From Osedax fenrisi (taxonomy: Eukaryota; Annelida; Polychaeta; Sabellida; Siboglinidae), in assembly GCA_964019155.1 (NCBI GenBank), contig OZ025245.1:3178343-3242342 (forward strand): a DNA stretch of 64,000 nt, in the 5' to 3' direction. The translations under genes were made by a program, and so were the position numbers. This document shows, in pieces, positions 25,448-38,553 of this stretch. The notes beneath the pieces were generated by a model. It did no database searches. It was not told where the DNA came from and saw nothing but the letters and a program-made list of their open reading frames with translations. Each line of letters opens with the position of its first letter. Position 1 is the first letter of the stretch.

Positions 25448-25690
25448 ACATCACTAGCTCATACTAACCTTGACATCACTAGCTCATACTAAACCTTGAA
25501 ATCACTAGCTCATACTAACCTTGACATCACTAGCTCATACTAAACCTTGACATCACTAGCTCACACTAACCTTGACATCACTAGCTCACACTAAACCTTG
25601 ACATCACTAGCTCACACTAACCTTGACATCACTATCTCACACTAAACCTTGACATCACTAGCTCACACTAACCTTGACATCACTACCTTA
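25448..25690 (+). repeat. alternating 25/26-bp minisatellite
   Basis: Units CATCACTAGCTCAYACTAAC and CATCACTAGCTCAYACTAAA, each followed by CTTGA, alternate strictly, giving a 51-bp higher-order unit. There are about nine basic units, with drift from CATACT to CACACT along the array. Confidence 0.93.
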
Positions 25691-26019
25691 CAGAGAAGAT
25701 AAATCCATGCTAACTGCAAGACAATTTGAAGAGTTGGTGACATTCTCCTCCGATCTACTGAAACAGTGAACATTGGGCACCTGCGATAATGACTTACTGA
25801 TAGTCTACCTGCAGTCTAGTAATACAGTTAGAACTGCCATCTAGTGAGGAGATGTTCTCAGATAGGGAGAAACTATTATATTAATGTAATTAATATTTAA
25901 TTTCTAAATTAATCTAAATTCCTCATTTATAAATATTCAGATATTGATAATTAAACGTTGTTATTACATTACTCTTACTATAGATCCTATTCCATCAATG
26001 CAATACATGTAATACATCT
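25691..26019. other. spacer, right arm
   Basis: GC-richer at 25690-25870 with no recognised frame. From about 25955 onward it matches the left arm (1617-1680) in inverse orientation; that point is the deletion junction of the left arm. Confidence 0.6.
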
Positions 26020-27169
26020 CCCGACAAACAATTGCATGCATAAATTACGTTTTAATATACTTATTTATCCTTATAACACACTGAACAGTATAAATGTACT
26101 GTGATACTACTGTAAAGGGTGCCTAGAGTAGTGTTAAAAATGTAGACCAAATAACTATGCAGAACTTTACTTTTTATGTCCTTTATATACCCTGCTCAGT
26201 AGTATAATATGTTACTGAGCAGGACATCTACAGTAACATCACAGTAACATTTGTATAGCTATAAATAGAATGCAGAACTTTACTTTTTGTGTCCTTTATA
26301 TACCCTGCTCAGTAGAATAATATGTTACTGTTTATTTATCTGTTTATTAATTATTAATAAGTATATATATACTTGTTTTAATATAGAAAGAATAACATAT
26401 TATACCTTTTAATTATTTTAATATATTGATTTAATTTTTATTTATGCAAATTAATTATTAATTATAATTTTACTTTTATATTTAAGTTAATATACTGCTT
26501 TTAATAAATAAAATATTATTCTAAAAACTAAAATTATTTAAGTAATCCTATGTATTTTTCAAAATTATCATAATCTCATTAAATTGACACATTGAACTAC
26601 AATTTTAATCGTAATTATATTGATAATATAATTGGAAATTATGTTGAACTAATTGCTCAATATTGAATATATAGCAATTGAATATTGATTAAAGTGTACA
26701 TATTAAAATGTTATTATTATTGAATTTAGAATTTAGTTTAGAACTTAAGTTGAACTTAAGTTAATTAGTTACCGTTGACTTAAGTTGAACTTAAATTTTG
26801 AACTTAAGTTTTTGATGTAAGTTGAATTCTGGGTTATTATATATAGGAATAGAAAATACTTTATATGACCCTTATTTGTCTATACCAGGATTAAAAAATC
26901 CTTTATATTGTCCTTATTTATCCTTACCAGTATTCAGAAATTCCGTTATTTTGTCCTTATTTATCCTTACCAGTATTCAGAATGTCCGTTATTCAGTCCT
27001 TATTTATCCTTAGCAGGATGCAGAAAATTCGTTTTTTAGTCCTTATTCGTCCTTAGCAGGATGCAGAAAATTCGTTTTGTAGTCTTCGTATTTGTCCCTG
27101 CTTACATGTATAATAGATAGGCCGATTGTTACAAATAAGGTAGCTGTGCAGTACTAATTGTTTGTCGGG
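26020..27169 (-). mobile_element. 1.15-kb non-autonomous TIR element, right copy
   Basis: Inverse copy of 456-1616 with the same CCCGACAAACAATT ends. It lacks the 18-bp palindrome: where the left copy has it, this one has five bases (CTACC in left orientation). Confidence 0.75.
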
Positions 27170-27310
27170 CTATATTGATCATTTAATATTATTTATCATT
27201 TATATACATCATATATTATAAGATTATATATGATATAACCATTTAATATTGAAGTTTTATTTATATAAGACCTGTATTATATTTCAGAATATTTAAATAT
27301 GAATTCTGCT

Positions 27311-27937
27311 CCCCCTAATTAAGCCCTACTCCCCCTAACTAAGCCCCACTCCCCCTAACTAAGCCCCACTCCCCCTAACTAAGCCCCACTCTCCCTAACT
27401 AAGCCCCACTCACCCTAACTAATCCCCACTCCCCTTAATTAAGCCCCACTCCCCTTAATTAAGCCCTACTCCCCCTAACTAAGCCCCACTCTCCCTAACT
27501 AAGTCCCACTCCCCCTAACTAACCCCCACTCCCCCTAATTAAGTCCCACTCCCCCTAACTATTCCCCACTCCCCCTAATTAAGCCCCACTCCCCCTAATT
27601 AAGCCCCACTCCCCCTAATTAAGTCCCATTCCCCCTAACTAAGCCCCACTCCCCCTAATTAAGTCCAACTCCCCCTAACTAAGCCCTACGCCGCCTAACT
27701 AATCCCTACTCCCCCTAACTAAGCCCCACTCCCCCTAATTAAGCCCCACTCCCCCTACCTAAGCCCCACCCCCCTAACTAAGCCCCACTCCCCTAAATAA
27801 TCCCCACCCCCCCTAACTAAGCCCCACTCCCACTAACTAAGCCCTACTCTCCCTAACTAAGCCCTACTCCCCCTAACTAAGCCCCATTCCCCCTAAATAA
27901 TCCCCACTCTCCCTAACTAAGCCCCATCCCCCCAAAC
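27311..27937 (-). repeat. 20-bp G-rich minisatellite, right arm
   Basis: About 31 copies of the same 20-bp unit as at 1-316, complementary strand (CCCCCTAACTAAGCCCCACT). A few units are 18-19 bp. It marks the outer end of the right arm. Confidence 0.95.
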
Positions 27938-27945
27938 CCACCCTC

Positions 27946-28105
27946 ATGCAGTTCTACACTAGCGTGGGTAACTCCGCAGCTCGTCTCCTCTCCCCAGACC
28001 TAGTGTATGATGTGTTCAGCGACATGGGCCACAGCATAACCAGATCTGATCGCATCGACCGTATGATCAATGATTACACGTTAGTCAGTCTATCTATCAT
28101 CCTTA
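27946..28105 (+). CDS. possible coding exon of unknown gene
   Basis: Starting at ATG 27946 the frame encodes MQFYTSVGNSAARLLSPDLV and then DVFSDMGHSITRSDRIDRMI. Base composition is near balanced, against strongly AT-rich surroundings, and the peptide looks like an ordinary soluble protein segment. A GTTAGT near 28080 could be a splice donor. Beyond it the frame enters a 41-bp minisatellite and the translation becomes repetitive. I do not recognise a family, and no upstream exon or promoter was identified behind the minisatellite. It may equally be unconstrained GC-rich DNA. Confidence 0.3.
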
Positions 28106-28388
28106 GCTTTCCACGCAATGTTAATATCGTCTTAGGACAATCCTTTGCTATCCACGCAATGTTAATATCATCTTAGGATAATCCTTAGCTTTCCACGCAA
28201 TGTTAATATCATCCTAGGACAATCCTTAGCTATGCACGCAATGATAATATCGTCCTAGGATAATCCTTAGCTATCCACGCAATGTTAATATTGTCCTAGG
28301 ATAATCCTTAGCTATCCACGCAATGTTAATATCGACCTAGGACAATCCTTAGCTATGCACGCAATGATAATATCATCTTAGGATAATA
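28105..28388 (+). repeat. 41-bp minisatellite
   Basis: Seven units with a 41-bp period (CCACGCAATG at 28111 and 28152, and so on), each ending AGGATAATCCTTAGCT with small variants. Confidence 0.93.
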
Positions 28389-30200
28389 ATAATAATAGTA
28401 CAATGTTATTACAGCATCACACTATTGTTTACCTAACTGTAGTGACATGCACATGTCACATGTCACAACACTCGATTAACTCTACTATATTATACGGCTA
28501 CATTTGCTATAGAAACATATTGCTTTCTTTAGCTGATAAGTAGATCATACCTATCATTATATTTAAGGGCCAACAGATAGATTTTGAAAATAAAATATTA
28601 TTTATTAAAATATTTATTATCTGATGATCATAAACTTTGATTAATTCCCTTTAAAATGGTATATTGCAGGATGAATAAAAGTGCCATAAATAAGCATTTA
28701 TAAAAACGAGCTTGTAAAATATTTCATTATAATTTTTGCTAATTTCTATGTACAAAAAATTCATATAATTAGTTTACATTTTTGTTATAATTTCTATGAA
28801 ATAACTACGAATTTAAAATATAAAAACTATTATAATAAGTATAGAAGTCGCTACATTTTAAACATTTAAATTATTGGTTAAATGTCTAGCCAATGGGTTG
28901 TTGGAACATATCATGCACTTGATAAATATAATTTATCATATAATTTCGTAACGCAAAGTCCGTTATATTTTCATAATGCCTCAAATTTCTAAACATTCTA
29001 GAAATGCACGACTAAGGAAAATAACAGCATTTTATATATATATATATTTTATATTAAAAACAATATATAAATTATTATTATTTGCTAGGACAAATTTAAC
29101 AAATTTAATTAACATTTTCATCGGTCATTGCAAAAGAGAAAACGTCATAATTTTCTTCAATTTATAACTAATTAAAATGTTATGCTAATATTCAAATATG
29201 TATATTATAAGATTACTAAACTAATTTTTGTATTACAATATAGTTATAATATAGTTATAATATCATTATTAACCAATTTGAGTTATTCTACCAAGAATAA
29301 ATGTAATTTAAATATTATATCATTTATAAAAACAATTATAATATATAAATACTTTATTTATATATAAATTTATTATAAAATTTAAATAATGCTTTATAAA
29401 TGTTAAATAAATCAATTAAAAATTATAATATATAAATAATTTAACATACTAACTATACTAACATACTAACTATATCTAATGAAGTAAATTATAATAATTA
29501 TATCCATGAAATTATGATATTTATAGTAAAATAATTTTTAAAACTCTAATATCTCGGATTCAAAAAAACTGTTATTATCTATGTTTGAACCACTTTCGAT
29601 TATAGAAATACTTATTCAAATCACATGAAAAGTCCACAGTATATTAATATTATTTTACTCTTCGGATATAACTATTTAAAACTAATAAATTATTCAATTA
29701 TATATAATATTTTTTATATTTCATTGACATTTCTTGCATATATTTTTGTCTAGGTATAGGTAATTATAGGTCCATTTCTGGTATAATTCTCATAGTCGAT
29801 AGTTATCATTGTAGATAAATATTGGAAATATACTATATAAAAAAATTAGTTGATATTTTGAAGTATACATAGATTGAATCTATTTTTCCATGATTTCCTA
29901 TCTTCATCATGTAAATAATCGTATGTTGCGCCTGCCCTTAATTAAACCTTAAAAGCCAATCAGTATACCCGATTACATTCAAACATTACGATGATGTGCA
30001 TATGTTTAAATAGGTACTATGTACAACTCATTCTTATTACGTATTGTATATATGCACGCACAAACACACACATAGGAGAATATGTTTACACTTTAGAGAA
30101 TTATTTGTAATCTAAGTGTCGAAATTAACTATTATTTATATCATTACTACAGGTTAATATTCAAAAGAAAATACACCAGTAAGATCAAGAGTCAAAACAA
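28389..30200. other. AT-rich stretch
   Basis: No feature recognised apart from short (TAA) runs and AT-rich open frames with no protein character. Confidence 0.5.
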
Positions 30201-30204
30201 GCCA

Positions 30205-30350
30205 AACATTCAGGTATGCCCCGCCCACCTTTAGCTCCTCCCCCCGCCACACCCACTTATACATGTGATGTCACCTATCGTGCAACTTTCATCCTCTCTC
30301 TCCGCCCCCACCCACGTTTAGCCAAGCACACGGGAAGATGACAAGGATAA
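30205..30350 (+). promoter_or_regulatory. candidate promoter / 5' end island
   Basis: An abrupt GC-rich island in AT-rich DNA with CCCCGCCCACC and CCGCCCCCACCC (GC-box-like). It ends with AAG-ATG-A, a start codon with A at -3 (ATG near 30338), followed by a possible donor GTACGT. Two candidate exons lie 1.1 and 1.4 kb downstream on the same strand. Suggestive only. Confidence 0.3.
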
Positions 30351-31435
30351 TAATGTACGTTGATTCTTTCATCTTTGTATACACATAGAATTGTTGACAT
30401 ATCTTTCTGGGAGAGACCCTCGCACATTGTCACTGCTTTATTTTCATTTCTAAATGTTTAATACACATACACACTCACCTACATTCTATAAATAGATTGT
30501 TATTGTTAGTTTTAGTTATTATTCAATTTCATCATAGCCTATATAGATAATAAATCGATACTGAAATAAATATAGAATACTATTACATTTTTAAATAAGA
30601 TATATACACAACTTTTCATACACATAAGATATTTTCGATAATTTCATAATACTATAATTAATACACAAATGTGTTTTTGGATATTACGAATATTTGTCCT
30701 CACATTTTTCACATATTTTGTATTCTTATTTCTTTGCATGAAATTAATATATTTGTATAACATTTCAATTGAATTATTGATTATTTTATGTTGTATTGTA
30801 TTATTAATTGTTTTATGTTGTAACCATATTATAAAGTATTAATTTATTTAAATAATTATATATATTAGCATATATATATTTTTTGATATCATAAATTTAA
30901 TAACAACTATTCTCATGAAACATATAGCCTAAATCATAGCTATATTATTATTTATTTAAAGAAATAAAGTATTTATAATATTTAAACAAATTTTTTCAAA
31001 CAATATACATTAATAATGAAACTAATAATATTACAATATAACATATAACCCACTATATAGTTTTATATTATAAAATATCTAAATATTATTTAATTTTGTA
31101 TCTACAAAGGAAATTTACATTGTTCATATTAAGATTATTTGTTATCTATAGAGACATCGTTACAATGTTCTGTTCATTTATATTGACCGACAATTCAAAA
31201 TAATAAACTAGTATGAATATGTATAGAAAAAAAAATTTGTATTGAATTTCGTGAAATTAAAAAATATATTTACAACATTAACTATTATAATTCTTTTTTT
31301 ATGAAAATGTTTTATACACAATCTATATTACTAGATAACTAGATTTATTATTCGTCGATTATTATTTATTGAAAGATCAAGCACATGCCCCAATTTGATA
31401 TATACGTCAGTTAATTCATTGTTCTCGTTTCACAG

Positions 31436-31511
31436 GCGTCTATTTCTGAAGGTCACCTTGGGCGCAGCATTTCCTTCTCGTTGACCATGAGGGTGCTAGT
31501 CTATTGTCTTT
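31436..31511 (+). other. candidate internal exon
   Basis: Preceded by a pyrimidine-rich acceptor ending TTTCACAG and followed by the strong donor GTATGT (31512). The 76 bases are GC-richer than the flanks and open in one frame up to the donor; an in-frame ATG (31487) follows GACC. No family recognised. Confidence 0.25.
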
Positions 31512-31743
31512 GTATGTAGTGGATACATTCCTCCTCCTCCTCGCATGTGAAGGATGTATCCAACATTAACATACTTCAATGTATTAATTATGCATTATTA
31601 TCATCGAAGGGGTATGCAACGCCTCAGTAATAGTAGAAGCTTTATCCGCTGGCCTTTGCCTATCTTCAACAGTGACACACGACTCAATAACTATAACCCC
31701 TATATGTTGATCTAGTATTATTAACACAACCCGACCCCTGCAG

Positions 31744-31772
31744 CGATGTCTGGCAGAGTTGTATATTTATCT
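31744..31772 (+). other. candidate short first-coding exon
   Basis: Acceptor-like CCCTGCAG, then CGATG, then a consensus donor GTAAGT at 31773. It would encode MSGRVVYLS. The beginning resembles RNA-binding proteins that start just before an RRM beta-strand, but nine residues are too few for a call. Confidence 0.2.
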
Positions 31773-31837
31773 GTAAGTATTATTTATTAATCCCCCCTTT
31801 CGTTCTACTTTTACTATACAAGTTATATACATACTTT

Positions 31838-32212
<375 letters not shown>

Positions 32213-33924
32213 ACATACTATAGTAGTATACTTTTACTGTTTATTAATTTTATTTTTGTTTCTAATAAAATCTTATAAAGTCTTTTTATTCATAATTTGT
32301 TGTGCTAATTTAATCATTCATATATATATATATATATGGGTATATGGCACACAAATAATAGTAATAAATAATGTGTTTTAATAATGATTAGTCATGATTT
32401 AGAATTATTTATGTATTTTAGGAACTCATTTTATTACTTATAAATTAAAATCAAAATTAAATGATAATGTAATAAATATTATTCACTTTTTTCTATTGAA
32501 TTTAATAATAATTGTTGCTGAAATATTGTACCTAATAATCATGTAGGTTATATGTATTAAGTAGTGATAAAATGAATGCTTTACATTTAAATTATAGTTT
32601 AATATATTGTAGTATATTGTTATATATACTATAGTATATAGTATAATATATCTATCAAAATCTATACAATTCTCTAAGAATATAGATATCTAGATAACCA
32701 ATATTATTAATCTACAAGTTTTAATAAACATAATTATTATCAGACTGGCATTACTGGTTAATATAGAGGTATTTCTGAATAAAGTTTATTTTTGTATTAC
32801 TATAATTTATTAAAATATAATATCATCTATAGATTTGCCTAATTCTATAAAATCAATCCTAAAATAACTAACATTTCTAATAATATTCTAAAGTAAAAAT
32901 ACTGTATCTATTCAATCTCTATCTGAGTGGGTTGAATGTTAGAACAGGGTACTAACTTTCTTTGAATGTTTACCATAAACCTACCTAAATTACATGTCAG
33001 TAATGTAATAAATTGATATACTAATATTTATAATTAATGATTTGTGATCTTTAAATTACCTATGAAAATGTGAATGTTTCAAACCCATTTGAAAACAAAT
33101 TGTTTCCCGCAATACTACAGTCATCATAGTACTTCAAATACGACATATTTCTACATACGGGTATTATTACAATGTTTACCTTATATTATTATGCAGTACA
33201 CTAATTGAGATCCGATTGATTACTACTATAGTAGTTATAACTAATAATATTATACTATTTAATTATCGTTTATTTATAACATTAGTTTTGTGTATCTAAG
33301 AAATCTGCTTTTAAATATAATATTAAGCAAGTAATTGTAATATTCTATATTTTAATGTGTTTGTGTGCGCAACAGTGTGTATATTGATAAGAATAAAGAT
33401 GAATAAATTAAATAATACATATTTTATTCAGTTAATTTATATTGTTATATATTAATTGATATTTCCCCGGCAATATATCAGAAATGATATCACTATATGA
33501 AAGGTATATCAATTATAGTATTATATAATATAGATCATCATCCTTTCTCACAATAATATAGCAGATATTCTTTATAATTCTTCATGTATGCCCTATTAAA
33601 ATGTAAATAATAATATAGAATATTCACTGAATAATAATTATGTATGTTAATATAAGTTATATTTAGCTTTTTAAGTCAAGCTCATAATATATTTATATAT
33701 ATATATATATTGTTTTGTTGGATTTATATTTTATTTTGGTGGAGTTCTTTCATCCCATCCAGGAACTTAGATGAAGTTTTCACTTATAACAATATGGCTC
33801 TAATGTCCCTCGAAGTCGCTCTCATGTTAAGGCATCCATGGTTTTAATGAGAGCCGATCATTTATTTATACACAATTATACTAATATATATATATATATA
33901 TAATATAGAATACAATATAACCCT
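32213..33924. other. AT-rich stretch
   Basis: No gene recognised. Short (TA)n at 32322-32337, 33693-33710 and 33883-33902. A GC-richer piece at 33730-33860 may be a further decayed part of the adjacent RT remnant. Confidence 0.5.
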
Positions 33925-34135
33925 ACCTTTGTATTCTGATCAACCCTATGAAGTATATCCGCCATGGTTCATCAATAGATAAGCTCGTGTCTAAAGTAAC
34001 TCCGATGTACCTCTACAATGATGTATAGGCATGGAGTTTATACAATGACATAGTAGATACATCTTATCCATATATAATATATCGCACAATAATATGTTGA
34101 TTTTAGTTTCGCCGTAACGTAATGTAGGTAATAGT
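33925..34135 (-). pseudogene. non-LTR reverse transcriptase remnant
   Basis: On the minus strand one frame reads RYIGVTLDTSLSIDEPWRIY, matching the conserved Y-L-G-V-x-L-D-x-x-L-S block that follows the catalytic region in LINE reverse transcriptases. Upstream, in a shifted frame, KINILLCD precedes it at the distance where K-x-x-x-x-F normally occurs. At least one frameshift separates the two. No endonuclease or catalytic motif remains. Confidence 0.5.
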
Positions 34136-34364
34136 TGGCATCAGTAATTAAATTGATCAATTTGTAAAGATAATAAATTATTGTTTAATAAAAAAATATT
34201 TGTTAGCTAAATATAAAATTTCTCTATCCCATAAACTCTTCAAATATTAAATATTGTATTTATGTATTAATATATGGGTGATATTATGTTTATATTCCAT
34301 ATACTGGCTTATAAATACTTAATAGTTCACATATACGAAGCATACATTACCACATGAGTTATAG

Positions 34365-34625
34365 GCCTGCGATGTGACCTACTCAGTTTGACCTACTGAC
34401 CTGGTCTTCGTGGACATTCGCATCGAACATATACATCACGAGAGTGGGTTACTGTTGTACTTCCGCTCGTGAACATATGTCCTCATTGTGATTGCAGTCT
34501 ACCATGGCTATATTTATGCTCTTCTCGTGAAGTTTCTACAGTGCGGGAGTGGGGTGTGACATAATACATTATGGGTAGGTGAGGTTGTATAGCTGAATGA
34601 AGTACAGTGTGGGTTAGGGTGGCTC
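34365..34625. promoter_or_regulatory. GC-richer island with TGACCT half-sites
   Basis: Three TGACCT hexamers within about 30 bp near 34374-34402, two of them as a direct repeat with 2-bp spacing; TGACCT is the complement of the nuclear-receptor half-site AGGTCA. On the minus strand an ATG at 34505 sits in a GCC-ATG-G context. No gene model can be completed. Confidence 0.2.
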
Positions 34626-36312
34626 GTCAGTCATTAAATATGTTGCTTCAGTAAAAACTATAAACATATAATATATATAAACAGTAGTGTAACAACTAAA
34701 CATTGTGTTATACTCAATTGAGTTGTCAATTTGATGTTTAATAACATTTTATAGGAAAAATACTTGTTTATTACTAAATTTACTGCGCATGCATAGCATT
34801 TATTTATTTTTAGTTTTACCTTGACAATCAATTAATTTATATCGTCTTCTAATTTAATTATATATTTAATATGCATTTAATAGACTTAAGTATATTTAAA
34901 TCAAAATATGTATCTAACAAATTCAGATTTTAAATTTTTTATAGTACAAAATATTTTTATTTTTTTTAAATTAGAAAAAAATATAATATAACAAAAATTT
35001 TATTGCGGTCATCTCAATGATAATTAATATTATATTATGGTAAAAAAAATAAAATTGACTAGGTCCTAGACATTTTTTATTCATCTTTCCTTGAAAATAT
35101 TTATTTTTTCTATAGAAATCATTAAAATTCAAATTATTCCTAGAAAAATATTAAATTTTTTTTTTTTTATAATCATATATAGTAAATATATATTATACAT
35201 TTATTAAGAATATAATAAACTTAATCTGAATTTTATTTTTTATTAAAAACAAAAAACAAAAAATATTCGATAAATAATAAACATAAAAAGTTCAATCCTA
35301 GAAATGATAAAATTATAACAGAAATTATTATTTTAAAATTTTTTTTTCCTGCTATTCTGTTAATAATATTTCATTCTAGTATATATATATATCGTATGAC
35401 AAAATTCATTAATAGGAAGTATATTAAAAAATGTATTGAATTAATTTTGTATCTACTCCATTATAAGATTTCCTATCAATCCTATGTTAAAATTGAAAGT
35501 CATATTGACTATTCAATATTTTACGAATTAAGTTAATTTTTTTTGAATTGAATTATATTACATGTTTTCTAATGTTATTTCACTGAAGCGATAAATTATC
35601 TGAAAATTTTATATTTTTCAAGCCGCTCTAGTGTGGGTGTGTGATTTAATACAGCAGGGATTGAGGGGTGATACATAAAACGGGTGTGTTACGTAATACA
35701 GGTTGTGACCTAATAGTTCGGGGGTAATTTATGTATCTTGTCATTTGAATATTTCTATAATCTGTGGTTTACAAATAGAATGCTGTGTAATATTAGCTCT
35801 CGAATTATGGATGAGAGTTTAGGTGTAGGTCTATAGATAACTGCTAATATAATATAATTACTATTTGACTGCCTGACACGTAGAATGTCATCAGCCAATA
35901 CTTGTGTTTGTTGCCTCGTAGTATAGATCTAGTGAACTTGTGTTTGTCCATTTCAACTGTTATCTATAGAACGCATGTTTAATAGCAGGGTTAAGTAGTA
36001 TTATATAATACTTATGGGGTTATCTGAAAAAATGTATTCAATGATTCTTTAATATATACGACTGCATCTCAATGAGAACTTAATTATTTGAACTGCGGAA
36101 AAAATAAATATATATAAAATTTATATTATAAATATTAATATTTAAAATTATATATATATATATTTTCTATATTATAATCAATATTAAATAATGAATATAA
36201 CCATAGTATACCATGATAAACTTATGACTATAAAGTCTATAGTATAGGGTATATACTATAATATATTATAGGATATATATATATATATATATATACTATA
36301 CTAAACCTTAGG
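34626..36312. other. AT-rich stretch
   Basis: Mostly AT-rich. 35630-35740 carries spaced TTTAATACAGC, ACGTAATACAGG and GTGACCTAATAG motifs on one strand, possibly another subterminally repeated element whose ends I could not define. Confidence 0.4.
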
Positions 36313-36378
36313 GATGAAATCGATACTCCACGAATAAAACTCGATGGCGTTCTTCTCCCACTTATTAAAGTACCTATA
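36313..36378 (+). pseudogene. short non-LTR RT remnant
   Basis: One frame reads DEIDTPRIKLDGVLLPLIKV. This resembles the P-x-I-x-L-N/D-G-x-x-I/L-P-x-V segment just before the YLGV block of LINE reverse transcriptases. It is 22 codons only and decays immediately after. Confidence 0.35.
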
Positions 36379-36705
36379 CAACGTTGAAGAATATTACATT
36401 ATAAGTTATTATTCATAACTCATTGTTCATTTATACGTATAAGTATACTATAGTTACAACAACTTCCTTATATGGGTATTAATATTCATTTGTGGATAGG
36501 AATATAATTATAGTATTATTTTAATAAGTATAATTTATTAATATTATATATATAAATAATGTAATGCTACCTATTACAATATATTACCATTTACGTTTAA
36601 TATATGTACACTGTACATTGTACATTGTACAGTATAGTAATAATAATACATATATGTATATATTGGTGATAGAAACAAATAATAGTAAAATGTTATATAT
36701 ATTAT

Positions 36706-36981
36706 AAGGTCAACTCTCAATATCTCAGACTCTCTATATCTCAGACCCCCCGCTAACTCAGACCCTCTATATCTCAGACCCCCCGCTAACTCAGATTTGT
36801 TTACAAATGCTTAATTTGGTTTTGTACCTAGGTAAATACACGCAAAATTAATTTGATATCACAGACAAATTTCTTTAATTCTTTTAATTCTGAGATAACG
36901 AGAGTGTACTGTATATAACTCAGAATCGAAGAACAAAATGAGTATGATATATCGAGTTTCTGAGATAAGGAATTATGCTTA

Positions 36982-37021
<40 letters not shown>

Positions 37022-37096
37022 CAACTCTCGATAACTAGAAACCCCACTATTTCAAACTTTGTACGAGTCTAATTTGTTTTGTATCTATATATATAG

Positions 37097-37135
<39 letters not shown>

Positions 37136-37218
37136 TAAGCATAATTCCTTATCTCAGAAACTCGATATATCATACTCATTTTGTTCTTCGATTCTGAGTT
37201 AGCGGGAGTTGACTGCGT
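36706..37218. mobile_element. cluster of pogo/Tigger-like MITEs
   Basis: Several termini of one family: GTCAACTCTCAATATCTCAG at 36709, an inverted end ACTCTCGTTATCTCAG at about 36890-36908, TCAACTCTCGATAACT at 37021, and an inverted end GTCAACTCCCGCTAACTCAG closing at 37216. Blocks 36920-36998 and 37130-37205 are inverted copies of each other. TA borders the outer ends. TIRs of this AACTCTCGNTAACTC type are typical of pogo/Tigger elements (family knowledge). The simplest reading is two ~200-bp elements plus a fragment, nested or adjacent. Confidence 0.65.
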
Positions 37219-37670
37219 ATATATATTCGAATATGATTTATAAAATCAATTATATATCTATTATTTGTTTCTTATATTTGTATATATTATATGTATATTA
37301 TTATATTTTAGTACATTATAGTTTACGAATATTATAAATCAGTAGACTATATATATATATATTATGGATTATAAAAGTAGATTAATACAGTAGGCCTACT
37401 AACTCGAAATCATTTTCGTCCGAATTAGGTTTATAAAGTCTGATACTGGGGAACCTTTGTTCTTTGTATTTTCTACAGGTATACCCGTACTTTTCACAAT
37501 CAATAGACGCCACGATTATCTCATTATTTCCTCTGTGCATCTGTTGTAGTATTATTGTTATTGTTACGAATATTATTACGCCAGACTGAATTTATTTAAA
37601 TTTGAGAAGGAATCAATAATTTATTAACCTAATTTATAATCTGTCTAATTTAAATACATGTAGGGGAAAG
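37219..37670. other. AT-rich stretch
   Basis: Nothing recognised. A short GC-richer piece at 37440-37560 follows an acceptor-like TTTTCTACAG but has no supporting context. Confidence 0.4.
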
Positions 37671-37672
37671 TA

Positions 37673-38553
37673 ACCTAATACGGAAACTTTAACAATAAAT
37701 GGTATTAACTTTTTATGACTCATTATTTTTATCATTATTTTATCAAAAATTATAATATATTAATATTATATGATTATAGATATTATTGTAATTTTAAAAT
37801 TGTTTTTAATATTTTAATTCCATATATAACGGGGGTGTCCGTATTCGGTACCCATGTCCGAATACGGAAACCCTGTGTTATAATACGGACACCCTGTATA
37901 CGACTAGATACACTATATATTATTGATGAATCAATCAGACAAATTACAATTACGTTATTTATAATTAATTTTATAACAAATTTATTGTAATTTAATTAGT
38001 TAATAATTTATTTATTTTTATTATTTTTTAATTAATAATACAATTTAAGTATCTAAATAATAATTTTTTTAGAATTAGCTTTATTGGTGGTATTAATATT
38101 ATAACGCACGCGATTTTTATGAAAATAAGAATTGTTCATATGCTGCGCGCTGATTGGTTATAGGGTGTCCGTATTAAGACATTTAGAGTGTCCGTATTAG
38201 GAACTTATATGACCTCTAGTTATATGCTTATAACTTAATGAATATTTGATACAAAATATAGAAATTAAAAATACAATTTTTAGAATGCTTTATTTTTTAA
38301 TAATATAGTGTTATATTTTATATCGATACATTTGTATAATCTTGAGAAAGTTTACCTTATTTTTCATAAATTTAAAAACGTAATAAAAAAATCAGTTTAT
38401 TGGATATATTAGCAATATTTTGTATCATTCAAAAATAAAAAAATACTTTTTTAGACTATTTTTATAATTATGAATATTTTATTAGTTAAACATTTTTTTG
38501 TAGGATTTATGGTTTCTGAGATACCGAGAGTGTCTGTATTCGGTTACTTTCAC

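Noticed and set aside
27311..27937. CRISPR-like array of short regular repeats (also 22985-23300, 25448-25690, 28105-28388)
   Set aside because: Units are contiguous tandem repeats without unique spacers, in eukaryotic DNA with no cas genes.
37430..37565. Possible exon after TTTTCTACAG
   Set aside because: Weak composition shift, no clear donor or recognisable peptide.
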